From Bacillota bacterium (GTDB lineage: Bacteria > Bacillota > UBA5301 > JASBVW01): 6,340 nt of DNA. The notes beneath the pieces are model-generated. The model did not search any database. It saw only the letters and a list, made by a program, of their open reading frames with translations, and had not been told where the DNA came from. A program made the translations under genes and the position numbers. Below, piece by piece: positions 1 to 4,834 of the stretch (its first letter is position 1; each line of letters opens with the position of its first letter). The stretch lies in assembly GCA_029961005.1 (NCBI GenBank), contig JASBVW010000090.1:1-6340 (forward strand), in the 5' to 3' direction.

Positions 1-137
1 AGGAGGGGCGGAAGAGCCTGGCCTTTTCCCTCTCGTTCCAGGCACCGGACCGGACCCTGACCGATGCTGAAGTGGACCGGATTTTGACGGGGATGGTGTC
101 CGCTGCGGCGGAGAAGTTGGGGGCGCGCCAGCGGTGA
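1..137 (+). CDS. pheT: Phenylalanyl-tRNA synthetase beta subunit, C-terminal end (partial, 5' cut by window)
   Basis: Only the last 44 codons are present, read from base 3 to the TGA at 135-137. The reading contains KSLAFSLSFQAPDRTLTD followed by AEVDRIL and ends in EKLGARQR. This matches the final strands and helix of the ferredoxin-like anticodon-binding (FDX-ACB) domain that closes bacterial PheT, where the string 'SL.F...DRTLTD.EV' is highly conserved. PheT pairs with PheS as an alpha2-beta2 cytoplasmic enzyme that charges tRNA-Phe; this C-terminal domain contacts the tRNA anticodon stem. The next gene, zapA, follows pheT in many Firmicutes, which supports the call. The catalytic and editing regions lie outside the window, so their integrity cannot be judged. 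No terminator with a T-tract is visible after the stop. Confidence 0.93.
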   Translation, partial: EGRKSLAFSLSFQAPDRTLTDAEVDRILTGMVSAAAEKLGARQR

Positions 138-151
138 GCGGGTAGAGGGAG

Positions 152-182
152 GCAGGAATTCTCCCCTGCGTTCCAAAATAAT
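152..182 (+). promoter_or_regulatory. Possible promoter between pheT and zapA (sigma-H-like or weak sigma-A)
   Basis: The 88-nt gap between pheT and zapA holds the only AT-richer patch in this part of the window. GCAGGAATT at 152-160 matches the -35 pattern known for Firmicute sigma-H promoters (RnAGGAwWW). Twelve bases later, CCAAAAT at 173-179 is an imperfect fit to the -10 pattern RnnGAAT, with the R and the G missing. Alternatively AATAAT at 177-182 matches the sigma-A -10 hexamer at 5 of 6 positions, but no TTGACA-like hexamer lies at the right distance. The rest of the gap holds two mutually exclusive short inverted repeats and the zapA ribosome binding site. The call rests on pattern only. 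Confidence 0.25.
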
Positions 183-225
183 ACACAGGAAGGGCAGGAG
201 AGCCGCCGAACGGGAGGGCAGGGGG

Positions 226-549
226 ATGCACCACAGGAGCACGGGTTCCCGGCCTCAAGACGGATATAACCGCGTGCGGGTCAAGATCGCGGGCGACATC
301 TACGATCTGAGGAGCGATGCCAAGGTCTCCCACATCCAACAAGTGGCCGCTCTGGTGGATCGTCAGATGACGGAGCTGGTTAAGGCCTTTCCCACGGTCT
401 CGCGCCACCGCTTGGCGATCTTGGTGGCGCTGAATCTGGCCGACGAGCTCTTGCGCGCCCGCCCCGATCTAGCTCCCAGCCTGGAGGGAGCGGGAAAGGA
501 AGAAGAGCGCGACAAACTCTTTCGGAGCCAGAGCGAATGGGCGCGTTGA
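226..549 (+). CDS. zapA: Cell division protein ZapA
   Basis: This 107-residue protein is a ZapA-family FtsZ-ring stabiliser, acting in the cytoplasm by bundling and cross-linking FtsZ filaments. Residues about 15-80 carry the family pattern: a beta hairpin (NRVRVKIAGDIYDLRSDA), then a helix with VAALVDRQMTEL, then the long-helix start RLAILVALNLADELLR. The charged C-terminal part (EGAGKEEERDKLF) would extend the coiled-coil helix through which ZapA dimerises. Length is slightly above the usual 85-100 residues because of about 14 extra N-terminal residues. The ATG is preferred over the in-frame GTG at 274 because GGGAGG at 212-217 is 8 nt upstream of it. The gene sits between pheT and cvpA, as is common in Firmicutes, and its end overlaps cvpA by 13 nt, suggesting coupled translation. 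Confidence 0.93.
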   Translation: MHHRSTGSRPQDGYNRVRVKIAGDIYDLRSDAKVSHIQQVAALVDRQMTELVKAFPTVSRHRLAILVALNLADELLRARPDLAPSLEGAGKEEERDKLFRSQSEWAR

Positions 550-1136
550 ACTGGTTGGACCTGTCCATCCTGCTGGTGCTGGGCTATCTGACCCTGAAAG
601 GGTTTTGGCGCGGCTTGGTCAGGGAAGTGTTGGACCTGGCGGGCGTGGTGTTGCTGATGGGGCTGGGTTTCCACTACGCTGCTGCGGTGGGCGAAGCCCT
701 GAGGGCGCGGTGGGGCGCGTACCTTCACCTGGCGGATTCGTTCTGGATCTTGGTGGGCTTTCTGGCGATCGCGGCCGGAGTAGCACTGCTGATCGCCCTG
801 GTCAATCAACTGTGGGACATGATGGCCGAGCTGGCGCCGCTCTCCCTCCTGAATCGCCTGGCGGGGGCGGCCTTCGGCTTGGTAAAAGGTGCCCTCATCG
901 TCACGCTCTTGGTGTGGGTCTTGGCCCGCCTGCCCTTGGCGGCGGCGCAGCAAGCTCTGGCTACGTCCCGGCTGGCTCCCACCTTCCTGGCGGCAGCCCC
1001 CCTCCTGTCAGGGGAGCTGGAGCGGCTGGTGCCGCAGGTTTCTCCCCCGCGGACTTCTCCCCGGCAGACCTTTCCCCCCGCGAGCCCGAACCGATCCTTG
1101 CCTCTTTGGGAGGGGCTGCGCCGTGAAGAACTATGA
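537..1136 (+). CDS. cvpA: CvpA family membrane protein
   Basis: The 199-residue product is a CvpA-family integral membrane protein, named after the E. coli colicin V production protein; its biochemical role is not settled. Four hydrophobic segments are visible at about residues 7-20, 31-48, 68-90 and 115-130. Family hallmarks are LTLKGFWRGLVREVLDLAG (19-36) after the first segment and LLNRLAGAAFGLVKGAL (104-120) before the last. The ATG lies inside the zapA end, with GGAG at 524-527 as ribosome binding site 9 nt upstream. The tail after about residue 167 is proline-rich and low in complexity (VSPPRTSPRQTFPPASPN), built on a degenerate 15-bp triplicate. Another frame over the same bases also stays open and would end at 1126, so the last 30 or so residues are uncertain. 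The stop overlaps the polX start by 14 nt. Confidence 0.88.
   Translation: MGALNWLDLSILLVLGYLTLKGFWRGLVREVLDLAGVVLLMGLGFHYAAAVGEALRARWGAYLHLADSFWILVGFLAIAAGVALLIALVNQLWDMMAELAPLSLLNRLAGAAFGLVKGALIVTLLVWVLARLPLAAAQQALATSRLAPTFLAAAPLLSGELERLVPQVSPPRTSPRQTFPPASPNRSLPLWEGLRREEL
1039..1083 (+). repeat. Degenerate 15-bp tandem triplicate in the cvpA 3' end
   Basis: Three consecutive 15-bp units lie at 1039-1053 (TTTCTCCCCCGCGGA), 1054-1068 (CTTCTCCCCGGCAGA) and 1069-1083 (CCTTTCCCCCCGCGA). Each is a pyrimidine/C-rich block followed by a short purine-containing end. In the cvpA frame they encode roughly VSPPR, TSPRQ and TFPPA. In the frame one base earlier they give the cleaner repeat FSPAD, FSPAD, LSPRE. 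A unit of 15 bp keeps both frames in register, consistent with slippage or short duplication in a tolerant linker. Confidence 0.6.
1108..1115 (+). promoter_or_regulatory. Ribosome binding site fixing the polX GTG start
   Basis: GGGAGGGG at 1108-1115 lies 7 nt before the GTG at 1123. It is the only strong Shine-Dalgarno site near the point where the encoded protein begins to resemble PolX (KNYEVVWILEEIADLLEL). The same frame stays open upstream to at least 889, but those codons lie over cvpA and give an arginine- and serine-rich translation with no resemblance to PolX, so the longer start is rejected. Confidence 0.8.
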
Positions 1137-2850
1137 GGTGGTCTGGATACTGGAGGAGATCGCCGACCTCTTGGAGCTGGCAGGGGAGAATCCGTTTAAG
1201 GCCCGGGCTTACCGGCGTGCGGCCCGCTCGCTGGAGGCCCTGGACCGCCCGATCGGGGAGCTGGTGGCTGAAGGAAGCCTGCGGGAGGTTCCCGGGGTCG
1301 GGGAGGCCATCGCCGGGAAGATCGCGGAATTGGTCACCACAGGGCGGCTGGCCTACCTGGAGCGGCTGCGGGCCCAGGTTCCTCCCGGGTTGAAAGAGAT
1401 GCTGGCCATTCCTGGAGTGGGGCCGCGCCTGGCTCGCCTTTTTTATGAGGAGCTGAAGATCGACAGCATAGCTGCTTTGGAAGAGGCGGCCCGCGCTCAG
1501 CGCCTCCGGGAGCTGCGGGGCGTGGGAGCCAAAGTGGAGCTCAACATCCTGCAGGGGATCCAGCGACTGCGGGAGCGGCCGGCCAGGGTTCCCCTGGGTG
1601 TGGTGCTTCCGATCGGGGAAGAGATCAGAGCCGCCTTGGCCGGCTTGCCCGGCGTCCGGCGGGCGGAGCTGGCTGGCAGTGCCAGGCGCCGGCGCGATAC
1701 CGTAGGTGACCTCGACTTCCTGGTGGCCGCGGAGGATGCTGCGCCGGTCATGGCCTTCTTTACCCGCCTACCGGTGGGGGACGAGGTCCTGGCGCAGGGG
1801 GAGAAGAAGGCCAGTGTCCTGCACCGCGGCGGCTTTCAGATGGACCTGCGGGTGGTGCGGCCGGAGGAGTTTGCTCCGGCCTGGTTGTACTTCACCGGTT
1901 CCAAAGAGCACAACATCCGGCTGCGGGGCCTGGCGCAGGAGAAGGGGTATAAGTTGAACGAATACGGCCTCTTCGCCCTGCCAGAGGAAAAGCCCGTGCC
2001 GGCGGAGAGCGAAGCCGACCTGTACCGGGCCCTGGGCTTGCCTTTCATTGAACCGGAGCTGAGGGAGGACCGGGGGGAGATCGAGGCGGCCCGGGCCGGC
2101 GCCCTGCCCGTCCTCATCGAGCGAAGAGAGCTGCGGGGAGACTTGCACGTCCATTCGCGCTGGAGCGACGGGACGGCGGCCCTGAAGGATTTAAAGGCCG
2201 CCGCGGCTGCCCGCGGCTACGAGTACCTGGCTATATGCGATCACTCCAAGTCGCTGGGGATCGCCCGGGGGCTGGACGTGCAAAGGCTCCGCGCCCAGTG
2301 GGAGGAGATCGATGCCCTCAACGCCCGGGGAGGCGTGCGCCTGCTCAAGGGGGTGGAGGTGGACATCCTGGCCGACGGGCGCCTGGACTTGCCGGACGAG
2401 GTGCTGGCCGAGCTGGATGTGGTGGTGGCCTCGGTGCACACGGGGCTGAAACAGGAGGCCGAACAGCTGTGGCGGCGGGTGGAAGGCGCCCTCCGGAACC
2501 CGCACGTAGACATCCTGGCCCATCCCAGCGGGCGCCTTTTGGGGCAGCGGGAGGCTTCCGCTCTGGACCTGGAGCGGGTGATCGCCCTGGCCGCGGAGAC
2601 GGGGACCGCCCTGGAGATCAACTCCTTCCCGGACCGGCTGGACTTGACTGACCTGATGGCCCGCCGGGCGGCGGAGGCGGGGGTGGCTTTGGTCATCAAC
2701 ACCGATGCCCACGCCGTGGACCAGTTGGATTATATCGAGTACGGGGTGGCTACCGCCCGCCGGGGTTGGATCGGGGCGCGCCACGTGCTGAATACGCTGC
2801 CCTTGACGGAGCTTTTGGCTCGCTTGGAGAGAAAGGCCCAGCGGAGATAG
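1123..2850 (+). CDS. polX: DNA polymerase X with PHP 3'-5' exonuclease domain
   Basis: This 575-residue protein matches the usual length of bacterial PolX (B. subtilis PolX is about 570). Family X polymerases fill short gaps in DNA repair, and the C-terminal PHP domain adds Mn-dependent 3'-5' exonuclease and AP-endonuclease activity. Seen in order: an N-terminal 8-kDa-like domain with helix-hairpin-helix loops PGVG (57-60), IPGVG (96-100) and RGVG (132-135); the nucleotidyltransferase signature GSARRRRDTVGDLDF with catalytic Asp196 and Asp198, and third Asp241 in MDLRVV; YFTGSKEHN, the dNTP-binding thumb motif. The PHP domain starts at DLHVHS and shows a full set of likely metal ligands: His342, His344, Asp349, His374, Glu412, His439, His467, Asp528 and His530. 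Both activities therefore look intact. Start is GTG, overlapping cvpA by 14 nt, which implies translational coupling. Confidence 0.96.
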   Translation: MKNYEVVWILEEIADLLELAGENPFKARAYRRAARSLEALDRPIGELVAEGSLREVPGVGEAIAGKIAELVTTGRLAYLERLRAQVPPGLKEMLAIPGVGPRLARLFYEELKIDSIAALEEAARAQRLRELRGVGAKVELNILQGIQRLRERPARVPLGVVLPIGEEIRAALAGLPGVRRAELAGSARRRRDTVGDLDFLVAAEDAAPVMAFFTRLPVGDEVLAQGEKKASVLHRGGFQMDLRVVRPEEFAPAWLYFTGSKEHNIRLRGLAQEKGYKLNEYGLFALPEEKPVPAESEADLYRALGLPFIEPELREDRGEIEAARAGALPVLIERRELRGDLHVHSRWSDGTAALKDLKAAAAARGYEYLAICDHSKSLGIARGLDVQRLRAQWEEIDALNARGGVRLLKGVEVDILADGRLDLPDEVLAELDVVVASVHTGLKQEAEQLWRRVEGALRNPHVDILAHPSGRLLGQREASALDLERVIALAAETGTALEINSFPDRLDLTDLMARRAAEAGVALVINTDAHAVDQLDYIEYGVATARRGWIGARHVLNTLPLTELLARLERKAQRR

Positions 2851-2878
2851 GGGATACTAGGGCCGGGGGTGAAGCGCC

Positions 2879-3571
2879 ATGTGGTACCACGCGGCCATCG
2901 TGGTGCGGACTCTGGCCATGTTCCTCTTTGTTTTTGTGGCTTTGCGCCTGGCGGGGAAGAGGGAGCTGGGGCAGATCTCCCCCTTTGACTTTGTGGTCTC
3001 CGTCATGGTGGGCGAATTGGCGGCCATTCCCCTGCAAAGTCCCCGCATTCCCCTTACCCACGGTATGCTCCCCATCGCGACCTTGATCGCCGCCGAGGTG
3101 GCGGTGGCTTACCTCTCCCTCAAGAGCCGGACTCTACGCGTCCTCTTCAGCGGAAGCCCTACCATCGTCATCCAAAACGGGGCCATCAATGAGCGCAACC
3201 TCAGGCGCACCCGCTATAACCTGGACGACCTTTTGGCCAGCCTCCGCCAGCAGGGGGTGGCCAACCTGGCCGACGTGGAGTACGCCATTCTGGAGGACAA
3301 CGGCCAGCTCAGCGTGCTCTTGAAGTCTCACAAGCGCCCGGTGACGCCGGAGGACTTGGGCATCGTCAAGGAGTACGACGGGCTCCCCCTCACCCTGATT
3401 ATCGACGGGAAGGTGGACGAACGGGCTCTGGCCCTGGCGGGGCGCGATGAGGAGTGGCTGCGCCAAGAACTGGGCCGGAGAGGGTACGCCCGGGCGGAGG
3501 AGGTGCTGCTGGCTACTTTGGACGCAGCCGGCCACCTCTACGTAGCGGGGAAAGAAAAACCGGGGGCATGA
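2879..3571 (+). CDS. DUF421 / YetF-like membrane protein
   Basis: The 230-residue product belongs to the DUF421 (YetF/YrbG/YdfR) family, whose molecular function is unclear; Bacillus members have been linked to the spore membrane. Three hydrophobic segments occur in the first 85 residues (about 6-24, 37-52 and 63-81). The family signature GKRELGQISPFDFV lies at 26-39 between the first two. The cytosolic part begins with TIVIQNGAINERNLRRTRYN and continues with LDDLLASLRQQGV, DVEYAILEDNGQLSV and the two-beta YetF C-terminal fold; length is normal for the family. The ATG is 28 nt after the polX stop, with GGGGGTGA at 2865-2872 as ribosome binding site 6 nt upstream. Close spacing suggests it is transcribed with polX. 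Its position next to a carboxypeptidase hints at an envelope or spore role, which is inference only. Confidence 0.9.
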   Translation: MWYHAAIVVRTLAMFLFVFVALRLAGKRELGQISPFDFVVSVMVGELAAIPLQSPRIPLTHGMLPIATLIAAEVAVAYLSLKSRTLRVLFSGSPTIVIQNGAINERNLRRTRYNLDDLLASLRQQGVANLADVEYAILEDNGQLSVLLKSHKRPVTPEDLGIVKEYDGLPLTLIIDGKVDERALALAGRDEEWLRQELGRRGYARAEEVLLATLDAAGHLYVAGKEKPGA

Positions 3572-3593
3572 AAGCACCGCGGTTTCATAGTAT

Positions 3594-3605
3594 TCTCCCG
3601 GGAGA
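3594..3605. promoter_or_regulatory. 12-bp perfect palindrome overlapping the likely dacF-type RBS
   Basis: TCTCCCGGGAGA is a perfect palindrome in the 45-nt gap between the DUF421 gene and the carboxypeptidase gene. Its right half supplies GGGAG (3600-3604), the only plausible Shine-Dalgarno for the ATG at 3617. The spacing of 12 nt is longer than usual. In RNA it could fold only into a short stem with a 4-nt loop, which might partly hide the site. A chance occurrence in GC-rich DNA is quite possible. Nothing else of note lies in the gap, and no terminator T-tract is seen. Confidence 0.35.
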
Positions 3606-3616
3606 GTGCAGCGGGC

Positions 3617-4774
3617 ATGGGCTTTCCGGTGCGGTATCTCGCGGGAATACTGGCCCTTCTGGTTCTGCTGGCCGTGGTGGCGCGCTGGAGGTCGGTGGAG
3701 CCGGCTTCCACCCGTCCTTTTCCCTGGCCGATCCGCTACGTCTCTGGATATGAGCGGGGGCCGAGCATTTCCGCCGCGGCGGCGGTACTGATGGAGGCCT
3801 CCACGGGCACGGTTCTCTACGCCCGCAACGAGCACCAACCGCGGCCTCCGGCCAGCACCACCAAGATCATGACCGCCCTGCTGGCCCTGGAGCGGGGTCA
3901 CCTGGAGCAGAAGATTTCCGTCAGCCACCGGGCAGCTCGCATAGGCGGCTCTAGCATCTGGCTGCGCCCCGGAGAGGTTCTCACCCTGGAGGAGTTGCTG
4001 CAGGGCCTGCTCCTGGAATCCGGCAACGATGCAGCGGTGGCCATCGCCGAGGGGCTGGCCGGTTCAGTGCCGGCCTTTGTGGCCCTCATGAACCAGCGCG
4101 CCCGGGAACTGGGGGCCTGGAACACCTGCTTTGCCAACCCGCACGGTCTGCCGGAACGGGGGCGGCTCCACTATTCCACGGCCTTCGATCTGGCCCTGAT
4201 GACGCGGCGGGCCCTGGAGATACCGCGCTTCCGGGAGCTGGTGCGGAGCCGGACCGCGGAGCTCTCTGCGGACGAACAGGGCTGGTCCAGGCACTTGCGC
4301 AACACCAACCGCCTGCTCTGGTACTTCTTGGGGGCGGATGGCGTCAAGACGGGGACTACGCGGGCGGCAGGCCAGTGCCTGGTGGCCTCGGCCACCCGGG
4401 ACGGGTGGAGGTTGATCGCGGTAGTGTTGCGCAGCGCCAACCGCTGGCGGGACGCCGCCGCCCTCTTGGACTACGGCTTCCAAAACTTCGTCCCGGTCCT
4501 GCTGGGCCGCTGGGAGGACGAGGTGGCCCGGGTCCCGGTGGCGCACGGCGCGGCGCCGGATGTGGGTCTGGCCCCGGTGCGGGACGCCGTGGTGGTGGTG
4601 CGCCCCGCTGAGGTGGAACGGCTGGAAACCAGGCTGGAGCTTCCTGCCTGCCTCGCTGCTCCTCTCCTGCCCGGCGAGGTGGTGGGGCGGCTGCGGGTCT
4701 ATTTGGACGGGTACGAGCTGACCTCTTTTCCCCTGACGGTGCGGACCCCGGTGTGCAGGCGGTTTCTCCCCTGA
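3617..4774 (+). CDS. D-alanyl-D-alanine carboxypeptidase (DacF/PBP5 type, serine peptidase S11)
   Basis: This 385-residue low-molecular-weight penicillin-binding protein should remove the terminal D-Ala from peptidoglycan pentapeptides outside the membrane, limiting cross-linking. The N-terminus has a hydrophobic segment (residues 7-22, LAGILALLVLLAVVA after a short basic start), a signal peptide or membrane anchor; VVA followed by Arg23 is a possible signal-peptidase site. All three active-site motifs are present: SxxK as Ser80-Thr-Thr-Lys83 (nucleophile and base), SGN at 135-137, and KTG at 244-246 within DGVKTGTTRAAGQCL. Residues from about 290 fit the beta-rich PBP5 C-terminal domain. I see no clear C-terminal amphipathic anchor, so membrane attachment may rely on the N-terminus. 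Length equals that of B. subtilis DacF/DacB. DacA, DacB and DacF cannot be separated here, so no symbol is given. It ends 60 nt before the U32 gene. Confidence 0.93.
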   Translation: MGFPVRYLAGILALLVLLAVVARWRSVEPASTRPFPWPIRYVSGYERGPSISAAAAVLMEASTGTVLYARNEHQPRPPASTTKIMTALLALERGHLEQKISVSHRAARIGGSSIWLRPGEVLTLEELLQGLLLESGNDAAVAIAEGLAGSVPAFVALMNQRARELGAWNTCFANPHGLPERGRLHYSTAFDLALMTRRALEIPRFRELVRSRTAELSADEQGWSRHLRNTNRLLWYFLGADGVKTGTTRAAGQCLVASATRDGWRLIAVVLRSANRWRDAAALLDYGFQNFVPVLLGRWEDEVARVPVAHGAAPDVGLAPVRDAVVVVRPAEVERLETRLELPACLAAPLLPGEVVGRLRVYLDGYELTSFPLTVRTPVCRRFLP

Positions 4775-4781
4775 ACGGTGT

Positions 4782-4789
4782 GGTATAAT
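4782..4789 (+). promoter_or_regulatory. Extended -10 sigma-A promoter upstream of the U32 gene
   Basis: TGGTATAAT is an exact extended -10 element (TGnTATAAT) with the hexamer at 4784-4789, only 10 nt after the carboxypeptidase stop. It is conspicuous because the surrounding DNA is very GC-rich. No good TTGACA lies 16-18 bp upstream (the region reads GGTTTC), which is acceptable for extended -10 promoters. Transcription would start around 4796, leaving a leader of about 40 nt. It suggests the U32 gene can be expressed apart from the upstream string. Confidence 0.6.
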
Positions 4790-4821
4790 TATCTCTGGCT
4801 TTGACGGCGAGAGCCCGGACC

Positions 4822-4827
4822 GGGAGG
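4822..4827 (+). promoter_or_regulatory. Ribosome binding site for the U32 gene
   Basis: GGGAGG at 4822-4827 lies 7 nt before the ATG at 4835 and fixes that start. A second GGAG at 4831-4834 touches the ATG and is too close to serve. Confidence 0.7.
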
Positions 4828-4834
4828 GGCGGAG

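Noticed and set aside
147..169. Hairpin candidates in the pheT-zapA gap (GGGAG/CTCCC at 147-165, or GCAGG/CCTGC at 152-169) as a terminator
   Set aside because: Stems are only 5 bp with 8-9-nt loops, mutually exclusive, and not followed by a T-tract.
363..953. Long minus-strand open frame opposite zapA and cvpA
   Set aside because: The translation is Gln/Arg/Pro-rich, typical of the complement of GC-rich coding DNA, matches no family I know, and the + strand genes here are recognised families.
889..1122. In-frame upstream extension of polX by 78 codons, starting with ATG at 889
   Set aside because: These codons lie over well-supported cvpA sequence, translate to Trp/Arg/Ser-rich sequence unlike PolX, and the GTG at 1123 has a strong ribosome binding site at a normal distance and gives the standard family length.
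3134..3928. Minus-strand open frame spanning the DUF421-carboxypeptidase junction
   Set aside because: No recognisable domain and it covers conserved parts of two + strand genes; it stays open because stop codons are rare in GC-rich DNA.
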